This document shows positions 1-8,391 of a stretch of 64,000 nucleotides of DNA, piece after piece. The notes under the pieces are model-generated. The model was not told the DNA's origin and did no database searches. It saw only the letters and a program-made list of their open reading frames with translations. This DNA is from M0108 sp963841065 (GTDB lineage Bacteria > Pseudomonadota > Gammaproteobacteria > Chromatiales > Chromatiaceae), in assembly GCA_963841065.1 (NCBI GenBank), contig CAWJBI010000007.1, positions 14,687-78,686 on the forward strand, in the 5' to 3' direction. Each line of letters starts with the position of its first letter. Within the stretch, counting starts at the first letter, position 1. A program made the position numbers and the translations under genes.

Positions 1-544
1 GTCACGAATCGCAAAAGCCTTGATTACGGTGCCGGCTGGAATCTCCATCGAGATATCCGGGCAATCAGTACAGATAAAAGGAGCCCGGGGTAACCTGAGC
101 TGGAACGTACACCCCTTGGTTGCCGTCACCTATCAGGATGACATCCTGAAGGTTGCTCCGATTGACGCAACAAGTAAGGACGGCTGGGCCCAGGCCGGGA
201 CAACTCGTGCCCTATTGAACAACATGGTGGTTGGCTGCTCGACAGGTTTTGAGCGCAAGATGGCCTTGATAGGCGTGGGTTACCGTGCTCAGGCCCAAGG
301 CAAGACCCTAAACCTAAGTTTGGGATTTTCGCATCCGGTCAATTATCAGGTACCCGAGGGTATCAATATCGCTACCCCTACCCAGACTGAAATATTGGTC
401 TCGGGGGCTGACAAGCAGCAGGTCGGTCAGGTGGCGTCGGAGATACGCGCCTTTCGTCCGCCTGAGCCTTACAAGGGTAAAGGAGTCCGTTACGCGAACG
501 AACAGGTTCTGCGTAAAGAGACCAAGAAGACGAAGAAGAAGTAA
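1..544 (+). CDS. rplF: 50S ribosomal protein L6 (5' end cut by window edge)
   Basis: Large-subunit protein L6, which sits near the factor-binding region of the ribosome. The frame can be read back to base 2 as SRIAKALITVPAG, the normal L6 N-terminus, and base 1 is a G. The start is therefore an ATG whose first two bases lie just outside the window, giving about 181 residues, the usual family length. The C-terminal GKGVRY signature is present, followed by a basic KETKKTKKK tail. It is the first visible gene of the spc operon. A TTG at 20 could be mistaken for the start but would remove conserved residues. Confidence 0.96.
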   Translation, partial: SRIAKALITVPAGISIEISGQSVQIKGARGNLSWNVHPLVAVTYQDDILKVAPIDATSKDGWAQAGTTRALLNNMVVGCSTGFERKMALIGVGYRAQAQGKTLNLSLGFSHPVNYQVPEGINIATPTQTEILVSGADKQQVGQVASEIRAFRPPEPYKGKGVRYANEQVLRKETKKTKKK

Positions 545-555
545 GGGGTACCGAT

Positions 556-918
556 ATGGACAAGAAACAAGCTCGTCTTCGCCGTTCCGCTCGTGGACGC
601 GCCAAGATCCGCGAATTAGGTGTTTTCCGTTTGTGCGTATTTCGTACGCCAAGTCATATATATGCTCAGGTCCTTGCGCCTGGTATTACGGGCGACATGG
701 TGGTGGCTTCCGCCTCGACCTTGGATAAGTCCGTCCGCGCACTCCTTGCGGGTCATGCGGGCAATACCTCGGCTGCTGCGGCCGTCGGTAAGGCCATTGC
801 TCAACGCGCAAAGTCGGCGGGAGTTGAAAAGGTTGCCTTTGACCGTTCTGGGTTTAGTTACCACGGACGCGTAAAGGCGCTCGCCGATGCCGCTCGTGAA
901 GGCGGTCTGCAATTCTAG
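556..918 (+). CDS. rplR: 50S ribosomal protein L18
   Basis: 5S rRNA-binding protein L18, 120 residues, close to the usual 117. The basic N-terminus (KKQARLRRSARGRAKIREL) and the C-terminal FDRSGFSYHGRVKALADAAREGGL block are characteristic. The ATG at 556 has an AAGGGG ribosome-binding site and follows rplF by 11 bases. It lies between rplF and rpsE, as in the E. coli spc operon, and is presumably cotranscribed and controlled by S8 from upstream of the window (known for E. coli, not visible here). No anomalies. Confidence 0.97.
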   Translation: MDKKQARLRRSARGRAKIRELGVFRLCVFRTPSHIYAQVLAPGITGDMVVASASTLDKSVRALLAGHAGNTSAAAAVGKAIAQRAKSAGVEKVAFDRSGFSYHGRVKALADAAREGGLQF

Positions 919-928
919 GGGCTGAATC

Positions 929-1435
929 ATGTCGAATTACAATCCTAAGCCGGAAGGCGATGATTTGTTGGAAAAACTCGTCGGCGTACGCCGCGTTGCC
1001 AAGGTGGTTAAAGGCGGGCGTCAGTTCGGGTTCTCCGCTTTGACCGTCGTTGGAGATGGTAAGGGTCGGGTTGGTTTTGGCACAGGTAAAGCAAGGGAGG
1101 TACCGGTTGCCATTCAGAAGGCCATGGAAGGTGCCCGCAAGAATATGATTGACGTAAAACTTAAGGGGGCCACCCTGCAATATCCCATTATTGGTCGGCA
1201 TGGTGCTGCCAAAGTTTTTATGCAGCCCGCCTCCGAAGGTACTGGCATCATCGCGGGTGGCGCCATGCGAGCAGTGTTTGAGGTGCTGGGCGTACAAAAC
1301 GTTCTGGCCAAGTGCATAGGCACTAACAACGCCATGAACGTCGTCCGGGCAACCTTAAATGGTCTGCAGACAATGACCGATGCTCAGGGCGTCGCCGCGA
1401 AGCGTGGCAAGACCGTAGCCGAGATCCTGGGGTAA
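929..1435 (+). CDS. rpsE: 30S ribosomal protein S5
   Basis: Small-subunit protein S5, involved in decoding accuracy and the mRNA entry site. It has 168 residues, the family norm. The N-terminal double-stranded-RNA-binding domain (LVGVRRVAKVVKGGRQFGF, then GDGKGRVGFGTGKAREV) is intact. The C-terminal domain carries VFEVLGVQNVLAKCIGTNNAMNVVRAT. The start ATG at 929 follows an AGGGGC motif 10 bases after rplR. It stands in canonical order before rpmD, with only 3 bases between the genes, which suggests tight translational linkage. Confidence 0.97.
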   Translation: MSNYNPKPEGDDLLEKLVGVRRVAKVVKGGRQFGFSALTVVGDGKGRVGFGTGKAREVPVAIQKAMEGARKNMIDVKLKGATLQYPIIGRHGAAKVFMQPASEGTGIIAGGAMRAVFEVLGVQNVLAKCIGTNNAMNVVRATLNGLQTMTDAQGVAAKRGKTVAEILG

Positions 1436-1438
1436 GCA

Positions 1439-1630
1439 ATGTCTGACAGAAAAATGATGAAGGTCACCCTGGTGCGCGGAGTCTTTGGGCGCCTGGCAAA
1501 CCATAAGGCCTGCGTGAAGGGTCTGGGCTTGAGGCGCATGCACCAAATCGTGGAGGTTGAGGATACACCCGCCACACGAGGCATGGTGAACAAGGTCTCC
1601 TACATGGTTAAAGTGGTTGGAGAATTCTAA
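1439..1630 (+). CDS. rpmD: 50S ribosomal protein L30
   Basis: Small large-subunit protein L30, 63 residues, within the usual range of 58-65. The family pattern LVRGVFGRLANHKACVKGLGLRRMHQIVEVEDTPATRGMVNKV is readable between residues 9 and 53. It begins 3 bases after the rpsE stop and ends 1 base before the rplO start, so the three genes are packed for coupled translation. The high Lys/Arg content and its place in the spc operon leave little doubt. Confidence 0.96.
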   Translation: MSDRKMMKVTLVRGVFGRLANHKACVKGLGLRRMHQIVEVEDTPATRGMVNKVSYMVKVVGEF

Positions 1631-1631
1631 A

Positions 1632-2066
1632 ATGCGTCTTAACGAACTTAGCCCTGGTGATGGCGCCAAAAGGGCCGCAAAGCGGGTTGGACGTGGCATA
1701 GGCAGTGGTTTTGGTAAAACCGCGGGCCGTGGTCACAAAGGTCAGAAATCGCGAGCGGGAGGATTTCATAAGGTCGGCTTCGAGGGCGGCCAGATGCCTT
1801 TGCAGCGCCGTCTGCCCAAGGTCGGCTTCCGTTCCCGTAAGGCCCGGGCTACTGATGAGATTCGGTTAAGCGAACTGAAGCATGTCGTGGGTGAGGTAGT
1901 CGATCTCCTGGCTTTACACGCCTCGGGTTTGATTGGTTCTGGTATCCAGAACGTCAAAATTATCGCCTCTGGTACAATTGATGTTGCCTATACCATCCGC
2001 GGTCTAGGTGTCACCAAGGGTGCTCGTGCTGCTATTGAAGCAGCCGGCGGGACTGTCGAGGCCTAG
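1632..2066 (+). CDS. rplO: 50S ribosomal protein L15
   Basis: Large-subunit assembly protein L15, 144 residues. I chose the ATG at 1632 because it gives the family start MRLNELSPGDGAKRAAKRVGRG. The frame also opens at 1617 but only adds five residues inside rpmD. The Gly/Arg/Lys-rich N-terminus (GRGIGSGFGKTAGRGHKGQKSR), the FEGGQMPLQRRLPKVGF motif and the C-terminal VTKGARAAIEAAGG block are diagnostic. It directly precedes secY as in other Gammaproteobacteria. Confidence 0.96.
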   Translation: MRLNELSPGDGAKRAAKRVGRGIGSGFGKTAGRGHKGQKSRAGGFHKVGFEGGQMPLQRRLPKVGFRSRKARATDEIRLSELKHVVGEVVDLLALHASGLIGSGIQNVKIIASGTIDVAYTIRGLGVTKGARAAIEAAGGTVEA

Positions 2067-2083
2067 CGAGAAACTGATCCCGA

Positions 2084-3437
2084 ATGGCCAAAAACATGTC
2101 TTCAATGACTGAAGCCCTAGGGGGTATGGGGCGACTCACCGAGTTACGTCAGCGTTTGCTATTCGTGCTCGGCGCCCTGCTGGTTTATCGCATCGGCACC
2201 TTCATTCCGGTTCCCGGCGTCAATCCAGAGGCCCTAGCTCTCCTGTTTGATCAAAACCAGGGTTCTATGCTGGACATGTTTAACATGTTTTCCGGCGGTG
2301 CTCTAGAGCGTGCCAGTCTCTTTGCCCTGGGAATTATGCCGTATATCTCGGCCTCGATTATTATACAGTTGATGACTTCGGTCATTCCTACCTTGGAACA
2401 ACTCAAGAAGGAAGGGGAGCAAGGTCGACGAAAGATAACCCAGTACACGCGTTATGGAACTGTTGGTCTTGCCACCTTCCAGGCCATTGGTATATCAATG
2501 GCCCTGCAGGGTCAATCCGTTGGCGGTTCTTCGATTGTGGTATTGAGCGGCTATGGGTTTGTTTTCACCGCCACCGTTTCCCTAGTCACGGGGACCATGT
2601 TTCTGATGTGGCTGGGGGAACAGATTACTGAGCGTGGTATTGGTAATGGTATCTCCATCATAATTTTCTCCGGTATCGTGGCCGGTCTTCCCTCGGCCAT
2701 TGGTGGTACGCTGGAATTAGTGCGTACTGGGGAAATGAATGCCCTGGCGGTTATTAGCGCTTTTTGTTTTGGCATTGGGGGTAACGGCCTTTGTGGTTTT
2801 CGTTGAACGAGGGCAAAGGCGCATTACCGTAAACTATGCGCGACGGCAACAGGGAAGACGCTTGATGGCGGCCCAAAGCACCCATTTGCCGCTGAAGATA
2901 AACATGGCTGGTGTGATACCACCGATCTTTGCATCTAGTATCATTCTGTTTCCCGGAACGCTTGGGCAGTGGTTTGGACAGTCGGAAAGTACTCGTTGGA
3001 TTGCCGATATCACCAGTAAACTCTCCCCAGGAGAGCCGGTCTATGTGATCGCATACTCAACAGCCATTATTTTCTTCTGTTTTTTCTATACTGCACTAGT
3101 CTTTAACGCCAAGGAAACGGCCGACAATTTGAAACGTTCGGGTGCCTTCATACCAGGTATTCGTCCTGGTGAACAAACCGCCCGCTACATCGATACTGTC
3201 ATGACTCGGCTTACTGCGGCGGGAGCAATTTATATCACTGCAGTCTGCCTGATACCGGAATTTTTGATCGTGGGTTGGAATGTTCCCTTCTATTTCGGGG
3301 GCACCTCGCTACTAATCGTGGTTGTGGTAGTGATGGACTTTATGGCCCAGGTTCAGGCACACCTTATGTCTCATCAATATGAAGGGTTGATGAAAAAGGC
3401 TAATCTCAGGGCACCTGGTGGCGGCCTGATGCGCTGA
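2084..3437 (+). CDS. secY: Protein translocase subunit SecY (reading frame broken by an apparent +1 insertion)
   Basis: Channel subunit of the SecYEG inner-membrane translocon. The N-terminal half (ATG 2084, MAKNMSSMTEALGGMGRL) reads in one frame through the plug and TM regions to about residue 222. The C-terminal half (FVVFVERGQRRITVNYARRQ through HLMSHQYEGLMKKANLRAPGGG) reads in the next frame. Deleting one T at 2751-2752 joins them as GEMNALAVLALFVLALGVTAFVVF, which matches the family and gives about 450 residues. Because SecY is essential and no second copy is visible, sequencing or assembly error is more likely than a true mutation. It is the penultimate gene of the spc operon, followed by rpmJ. 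Confidence 0.9.
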
Positions 3438-3484
3438 AGGGCGACCGACGGTGCCCTTCGCATAGAAAATTCTGGAGAATACAC

Positions 3485-3598
3485 ATGAAAGTCAGGGCTT
3501 CGGTCAAAAAGATTTGTCGGAATTGCAAGATCGTCAAGCGCAACGGGGTTGTTCGCATCATCTGCAAAGATCCAAAGCACAAGCAGCGCCAAGGGTAA
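3485..3598 (+). CDS. rpmJ: 50S ribosomal protein L36
   Basis: Tiny zinc-ribbon protein of the large subunit, 37 residues, reading MKVRASVKKICRNCKIVKR then NGVVRIICKDPKHKQRQG. The four zinc ligands C11, C14, C27 and H32 are all present, so this is the C+ (zinc-binding) form. The ATG at 3485 is preceded by TTCTGGAGAATACAC, with GGAG as ribosome-binding site. It lies between secY and rpsM, the standard place. It is short enough to be missed by length-filtered ORF calling. Confidence 0.96.
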   Translation: MKVRASVKKICRNCKIVKRNGVVRIICKDPKHKQRQG

Positions 3599-3608
3599 CG
3601 CTTGGGCG

Positions 3609-3636
3609 TTGACCTATTGGTAAAACCTGTTAAAAT
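3609..3636 (+). promoter_or_regulatory. Probable sigma-70 promoter of the alpha (rpsM) operon
   Basis: TTGACC (3609-3614), a 16-base spacer and TAAAAT (3631-3636), followed by a GCGCGATT start-point region, 48 bases before rpsM. E. coli also has a promoter between rpmJ and rpsM for the alpha operon, so position and sequence agree. The short leader downstream could carry S4 autoregulation as in E. coli, but no structure was verified. Confidence 0.6.
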
Positions 3637-3683
3637 GCGCGATTACCCGCGTTTAGCATAAGTCGAATTGGAGACAGAAGAGC

Positions 3684-4040
3684 ATGGCTCGTATCGCCGG
3701 CGTCAATATCCCCGACAGAAAGCATGCCGTGATTGCACTCACTGCGATTTATGGTGTGGGTCGTAACCGCGCTGCCGTGATATGCGACGCCGCTGGCATT
3801 GCACACGGCACCCAAATGAGAAACCTCACCGAGGAGCAGGTGGATAAGCTCCGTGCCGAGGTAGCCAAGTTCACTGTCGAAGGCGACCTTAGGCGTGAAG
3901 TTTCAATGAATATCAAGCGGCTTATGGATCTTGGCTGCAATCGTGGCATTCGCCACCGCCGTGGTCTGCCGGTTCGCGGCCAGCGCACCCGTACCAACGC
4001 CCGCACCCGCAAGGGTCCGCGGCGTCCAATAAAGCGCTAA
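3684..4040 (+). CDS. rpsM: 30S ribosomal protein S13
   Basis: Head protein of the small subunit that contacts the P-site tRNA and the inter-subunit bridge; 118 residues as expected. The start MARIAGVNIPDRKHAVIALT and the C-terminal basic block (GIRHRRGLPVRGQRTRTNAR, then TRKGPRRPIKR) are typical. A GGAG motif precedes the ATG at 3684. It is the first gene of the alpha operon, with its own probable promoter just upstream. Confidence 0.97.
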   Translation: MARIAGVNIPDRKHAVIALTAIYGVGRNRAAVICDAAGIAHGTQMRNLTEEQVDKLRAEVAKFTVEGDLRREVSMNIKRLMDLGCNRGIRHRRGLPVRGQRTRTNARTRKGPRRPIKR

Positions 4041-4073
4041 CCTTGGCACTTCGCTTACGCCGGATATAATCTG

Positions 4074-4463
4074 ATGGCAAAACCGACTCGTAACGTTAAA
4101 AAGAAGGTGAAGCGACAGGTCGCGGACGGTATCGCACACGTCCATGCGTCCTTTAACAACACCATAGTCACAATCACGGACCGTCAGGGTAATGCCTTGG
4201 CTTGGGCCACTTCGGGTGGATCCGGATTCCGCGGTTCGCGCAAAAGCACCCCCTTTGCCGCACAGGTTGCTGCCGATCGTGCAGGGCAGGCTGCGAAGGA
4301 ATACGGTGTCAAAAACCTGGATGTCAATGTCAAGGGGCCCGGTCCAGGACGTGAGTCCGCCGTGCGGGCGCTCAATAATGCCGGTTTCAAGATAACTGGT
4401 ATACAGGATGTGACTCCCATTCCCCACAATGGCTGTCGCCCGCCTAAAAAGCGGCGCGTCTAA
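4074..4463 (+). CDS. rpsK: 30S ribosomal protein S11
   Basis: Platform protein S11, 129 residues. The family core is clear: GIAHVHASFNNTIVTITDRQ, WATSGGSGFRGSRKSTPFAA and VKGPGPGRESAVRALNNAGF, ending in the conserved PIPHNGCRPPKKRRV. The N-terminus has the usual Lys-rich extension. It is the second gene of the alpha operon, 33 bases after rpsM and 23 before rpsD. The ribosome-binding site is weak (GGATATAATCTG). Confidence 0.97.
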   Translation: MAKPTRNVKKKVKRQVADGIAHVHASFNNTIVTITDRQGNALAWATSGGSGFRGSRKSTPFAAQVAADRAGQAAKEYGVKNLDVNVKGPGPGRESAVRALNNAGFKITGIQDVTPIPHNGCRPPKKRRV

Positions 4464-4486
4464 GTCCCGGAAAGCTAGGAATCGAG

Positions 4487-5107
4487 ATGGCAAGGTACAC
4501 AGGCCCAACCTGCAAACAAGCCCGGCGCGAAGGGGTGGATCTATCCCTTAAGAGTCGTGCGCGATCCATTGATACCAAATGCAATCTGGAGAAGGCGCCC
4601 GGTCAAGCCGGTGATCGTCGTCGCCGGGTTTCTGATTATGGCGTTCAGTTGCGTGAAAAGCAGAAAGTTCGCCGTATTTATGGCGTAATGGAGAAGCAGT
4701 TCCGAAATTATTATGCCTTGGCGGCATCGCAAAAGGGCGCCACGGGTGAGAATCTCCTTCGTCTGTTGGAGCGCCGCCTCGATAATGTCGTTTTTCGTAT
4801 GGGTTTTGGTTCGACCCGTGCCGAGGCCAGGCAACTTGTTGCCCATAAGGGTGTCTTGGTGAATGGTAAGACGCTGAATATTCCTTCCTACCAAGTCCAG
4901 GAAGCGGATGTGATTTCTGTGCGCGAGAAGGCCCAGAAGCAGGTGCGCATTCAAAATGCCTTGGCCTTGGCCGAGCAGTATGGCTTTGCAGACTGGATTA
5001 ATGTGGATACTAAGGCCCTCAAGGGGGTTTTTAGCCGTATTCCCGATAGATCCGACCTTCCAGCCGATATCAACGAATCGCTGATCGTGGAGTTGTACTC
5101 CAAGTAG
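4487..5107 (+). CDS. rpsD: 30S ribosomal protein S4
   Basis: Assembly-initiating small-subunit protein S4 of 206 residues; in E. coli it is also the translational repressor of the alpha operon. It starts MARYTGPTCKQARREGVDL and contains an S4 RNA-binding domain around residues 95-155 (RLDNVVFRMGFGSTRAEARQ, LVAHKGVLVNGKTLNIPSY). An AGGA motif precedes the ATG. The region where some S4 proteins carry a CxxC zinc motif shows only isolated cysteines (C9, C32), so this appears to be a C- form. Confidence 0.97.
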   Translation: MARYTGPTCKQARREGVDLSLKSRARSIDTKCNLEKAPGQAGDRRRRVSDYGVQLREKQKVRRIYGVMEKQFRNYYALAASQKGATGENLLRLLERRLDNVVFRMGFGSTRAEARQLVAHKGVLVNGKTLNIPSYQVQEADVISVREKAQKQVRIQNALALAEQYGFADWINVDTKALKGVFSRIPDRSDLPADINESLIVELYSK

Positions 5108-5127
5108 GCAACGGAGAGGGTTATCGC

Positions 5128-6141
5128 ATGCCTGAAGCTGTTAGTGACTTCCTCAAGCCGCGGATCGTCAAGGTCGATCCGGTTGACGGAAGCCCGAGCC
5201 GCGCTCGTATCTCTCTTGAGCCTTTGGAGCGCGGATTCGGACATACATTAGGCAATGCGCTGCGGCGCATTTTGCTTTCATCTATGTCCGGTTGCGCGGT
5301 CACCGAGGTAGAGATACAGGGTATTCTTCACGAGTACACCACGCTGGAAGGAGTGCGTGAGGATGTGCTCGAGATTTTACTGAACCTCAAGGAGCTAGCT
5401 ATTACCTTGCACGGCAAGGATGAAGCCAGCTTTACGCTGCATAAGGTTGGCCCTGGCGTTATCACCGCCGCGGATATCACCTTAGATCACAGTGCCGAGA
5501 TTGCTAATCCCGATTTGGTCATTGCCAACCTGACGGGCAAATCCGAATTGAGTATGACTTTGACTGTGCGACGGGGTCGTGGTTATGAGCCAGTGACTCA
5601 ACGCGAGTTGGAGGGCAGTGAGGAGCGTCCCATTGGCAAATTGCCTTTGGATGCTTCCTTTAGTCCGGTGCGTAGAGTTTCGATCGACGTTCAGTCCGCT
5701 CGTGTGGAACAGCGGACGGATTTGGACCGGCTCGTTATAGACCTAGAGACCAATGGCACCATTGACCCCAAAGGTGCCGTTCAACAGGCTGCGGCCATCT
5801 TACGGGACCAGCTTGGCAGCTTTGTGGTTTTGGAACGCACGGCTTATGACGATAGCGGTATGTCCCTGGAGCCGGAGAAGCCTGTTTTTGATCCCATGTT
5901 GTTGAGGCCGGTCGATGATTTAGAATTGACGGTACGTTCCGCCAATTGCCTCAAGGCTGAAAACATCTATCTCATCGGCGATCTTATTCAAAGGACAGAG
6001 GTGGAACTGCTAAAAACGCCTAATTTAGGTAAGAAATCACTTACCGAAATTAAGGACGTTTTGGCTATTCGTGGGTTGTCCTTGGGTTCCCGTCTTGAGA
6101 ATTGGCCACCTGAAAACATTGATGAGTTAGCAATCAAGTAG
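5128..6141 (+). CDS. rpoA: DNA-directed RNA polymerase subunit alpha
   Basis: Alpha subunit, 337 residues (E. coli 329). The N-terminal dimerisation domain (residues 1 to about 240) contains LEPLERGFGHTLGNALRRIL. A short linker follows (EPEKPVFDPMLLRPVDDLE). The C-terminal domain (about 250-330: TVRSANCLKAENIYLIGDLI, TPNLGKKSLTEIKDVLAIRG) contacts UP-elements and activators. It lies between rpsD and rplQ in the alpha operon and starts after a GGAG motif at ATG 5128. Nothing unusual. Confidence 0.98.
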   Translation: MPEAVSDFLKPRIVKVDPVDGSPSRARISLEPLERGFGHTLGNALRRILLSSMSGCAVTEVEIQGILHEYTTLEGVREDVLEILLNLKELAITLHGKDEASFTLHKVGPGVITAADITLDHSAEIANPDLVIANLTGKSELSMTLTVRRGRGYEPVTQRELEGSEERPIGKLPLDASFSPVRRVSIDVQSARVEQRTDLDRLVIDLETNGTIDPKGAVQQAAAILRDQLGSFVVLERTAYDDSGMSLEPEKPVFDPMLLRPVDDLELTVRSANCLKAENIYLIGDLIQRTEVELLKTPNLGKKSLTEIKDVLAIRGLSLGSRLENWPPENIDELAIK

Positions 6142-6267
6142 GTGTTGGGCGGCTTATTTTACTGACTCACCTTACTGAATAGCCTTCCCCATTCACATGG
6201 GTATCTTTATTTGTAAGGCAGAAGGCGCCTCGACGGCGTATACTTAACTAGATTATGGTAATCAACC

Positions 6268-6657
6268 ATGCGTCACCGTAAGGCCGGAAGGCAACTCAAT
6301 CGTAACAGCTCGCACCGCGAGGCTATGTTTAAGAACATGGCGAACTCCTTGTTCAGTCACGAACTCATAAAGACCACTCTGCCTAAGGCCAAGGAACTCA
6401 GGCGTGTTGCCGAGCCCTTGATTACCTTGGCCAAGGAGGATTCGGTTCATAAGCGCCGCTTAGCCTTTGCACGATTGCGTGACAACGCCGTCGTTGCCAA
6501 GCTATTTACCGAACTGGGCCCACGTTATCAAACTCGGCCGGGTGGTTATTTGCGTATTCTCAAATGCGGATTCAGGGCCAGTGATGCGGCACCTATGGCG
6601 TTTGTCGAGCTGGTGGATCGTCCGGCGGGCGAAGTCGTTGCTGCTGATGTGTCTTGA
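6268..6657 (+). CDS. rplQ: 50S ribosomal protein L17
   Basis: Large-subunit protein L17, 129 residues, starting MRHRKAGRQLNRNSSHREAM. The core (FKNMANSLFSHELIKTTLPK, AKELRRVAEPLITLAKED) and the C-terminal YLRILKCGFRASDAAPMAFV are standard. The 126-base gap after rpoA is longer than usual for this operon, and I see no confident promoter or terminator in it. The gene closes the alpha operon and is followed 32 bases later by a strong hairpin-plus-T terminator. Confidence 0.97.
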   Translation: MRHRKAGRQLNRNSSHREAMFKNMANSLFSHELIKTTLPKAKELRRVAEPLITLAKEDSVHKRRLAFARLRDNAVVAKLFTELGPRYQTRPGGYLRILKCGFRASDAAPMAFVELVDRPAGEVVAADVS

Positions 6658-6688
6658 TCCCTGAGACTTATCCAAACAGCGCATAAAT

Positions 6689-6712
6689 AACCGGGCTTGT
6701 CCCGGTTTTTTT
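6689..6712 (+). terminator. Rho-independent terminator of the alpha operon
   Basis: AACCGGG (6689-6695), loop CTTGT, CCCGGTT (6701-6707), running into a T tract that ends at 6712. The stem is a perfect 7 bp. It lies just after rplQ and before the unrelated SAM hydrolase gene. Confidence 0.85.
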
Positions 6713-6752
6713 ACCTCTGATCTTCTGGGGTTTCCCCTTTATCCCTTGCTCT

Positions 6753-7529
6753 ATGGCCGATTTCAGTCGCATTGCCTTGCTCACCGACTTTGGCGCTTCT
6801 AGTCCCTATGTTGGTCAACTACGGTTAGGCCTGGCCGCGGCTCTACCGGGCACCGCGGTGATAGAGCTTATTTCTGACTTACCAGCTTTTCGCCCTGATC
6901 TGGCCGCTTATCTCCTGCCGGCGCTAGTCCGAGACTTGCCCTGCGGGACTCTCTATCTTTGTGTGGTAGATCCCGGCGTCGGCGGCGATCGTCTTGCCAT
7001 TGCTGTGGAGGCGGATGGTAATCTCTTCATCGGTCCCGACAACGGCCTGCTGGCTCTGGTTTGTCGAAGCGCGTTGTCCTGTTGTGTTTATCGCATTGAC
7101 TGGCGTCCCGAGATCCTTTCACCTAGCTTCCAGGGTCGGGATCTCTTTGCCCCGGTTGCTGCCGCCCTGACTCTCGGTCGTCCCCTCGCAATGACGGCTA
7201 TTGCGCCCACCAGCCTCCAAGGGGCGGAATGGCCGGAGGATCTGCCCAAGGTTATCTATGTAGATAGCTTTGGTAACTTGATCACGGGGCTACGCGCAGC
7301 CTTAGTGCAACCCGCTGACTCGATATGTGTTAAGGGCCAACAGCTTTCCCGCGCCGGAACCTTTCACGAGGTGCCCCTTGGTACTGCCTTCTGGTATGCA
7401 AACGCCTTTGGCCTTGTTGAACTAGCGGTCAATCAGGGTTCCGCTACCCTTGAACTGGGCCTAGAGGTAGGAGATGAAATTGCCATGAGCCCTTTCCCTA
7501 AACTTATTTCGGAGTCGATTAATGAGTGA
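6753..7529 (+). CDS. S-adenosylmethionine hydrolase (SAM hydroxide adenosyltransferase, DUF62 family)
   Basis: Member of the DUF62 / SAM hydroxide adenosyltransferase family, which in characterised members hydrolyses SAM to adenosine and methionine. It has 258 residues, the normal length. The family motifs are visible: LLTDFGASSPYVGQLRL at the N-terminus, VVDPGVGGDRLAI and FIGPDNGLLALV in the centre (Asp and Arg near the active site), and YVDSFGNLITGL in the C-terminal domain. It overlaps dapB by 8 bases (ATGAGTGA-type junction), so the two are probably cotranscribed and translationally coupled. The physiological role is unknown; the link to the aspartate family is inference from context. Confidence 0.85.
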   Translation: MADFSRIALLTDFGASSPYVGQLRLGLAAALPGTAVIELISDLPAFRPDLAAYLLPALVRDLPCGTLYLCVVDPGVGGDRLAIAVEADGNLFIGPDNGLLALVCRSALSCCVYRIDWRPEILSPSFQGRDLFAPVAAALTLGRPLAMTAIAPTSLQGAEWPEDLPKVIYVDSFGNLITGLRAALVQPADSICVKGQQLSRAGTFHEVPLGTAFWYANAFGLVELAVNQGSATLELGLEVGDEIAMSPFPKLISESINE

Positions 7530-8337
7530 TATCCGTGTGGCGATTGCCGGCGCTGGTGGGCGCATGGGCCGCGCCTTGGTTAAAGCGGTTAACGAGGCCG
7601 GTGGGTTGGGGCTGGTTCTGGCGACCGAGTGTCCCGACAGTTCCCTTCTGGGTCTAGATGCGGGGGATTTGGCGGGAATCGGCCCCATTGGCATGGTGAT
7701 CCGGGCGGATCTGGAGAGCGCGCTGGATCAGTTCGATGTCTTGATCGACTTCACCTCGCCAGCTGCGTCGCTGCGACATCTGGAGCTATGCCGCAGCGCG
7801 GGTCGCCAAATGGTCATTGGCACCACTGGCTTCGACGAGGCGGGTCGCGCCGCCATGGCGTTAGCGGCGGCGCAGATTGGTATTATCCTTGCCCCCAACA
7901 TGAGCGTGGGCGTTAACCTCTGCTTCAAACTGCTCGACATTGCGGCACGGGTCCTGGGCGATGAGGTGGACATAGAGGTCATTGAGGCTCATCATCGGTA
8001 TAAGGTCGATGCACCTTCCGGTACGGCCCTCCGGATGGGCGAGATCATCGCCCAAGCCTTAGGCCGGGATCTTGGGAAGGTCGCCATTTATGGGCGCCAA
8101 GGGCACACCGGACCCCGGGAGCGTCACACTATTGGTTTCGAGACAATCCGGGCCGGCGATGTCGTCGGTGAACACAGCGTTTGGTTTGCCGCCGAAGGCG
8201 AACGGGTTGAGATCGCGCACAAGGCATCCAGCCGACTCACCTTCGCCCAAGGAGCAGTACGGGCGGCACGCTGGATCGCCAGTCATGATAAGGGGCTATT
8301 CGACATGCAGGACGTGCTCGGGCTTCGTCAATATTGA
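7522..8337 (+). CDS. dapB: 4-hydroxy-tetrahydrodipicolinate reductase
   Basis: NAD(P)H-dependent reductase of the diaminopimelate/lysine pathway, 271 residues. The N-terminal Rossmann motif is AGAGGRMGRALV. VIGTTGF lies centrally. The catalytic/substrate loop IEAHHRYKVDAPSGTALRMG contains the conserved His pair and Lys. The C-terminal HKASSRLTFAQGAVRAARW is typical. The start at 7522 overlaps the preceding SAM hydrolase by 8 bases. E. coli has dapB elsewhere (near carAB), so the coupling with a SAM hydrolase is specific to this lineage. Confidence 0.96.
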   Translation: MSDIRVAIAGAGGRMGRALVKAVNEAGGLGLVLATECPDSSLLGLDAGDLAGIGPIGMVIRADLESALDQFDVLIDFTSPAASLRHLELCRSAGRQMVIGTTGFDEAGRAAMALAAAQIGIILAPNMSVGVNLCFKLLDIAARVLGDEVDIEVIEAHHRYKVDAPSGTALRMGEIIAQALGRDLGKVAIYGRQGHTGPRERHTIGFETIRAGDVVGEHSVWFAAEGERVEIAHKASSRLTFAQGAVRAARWIASHDKGLFDMQDVLGLRQY

Positions 8338-8391
8338 GATTCTTTCCGATTTCGGGAAAATGCTTGTGCCTATTCCCTCGACGGCATTGCC

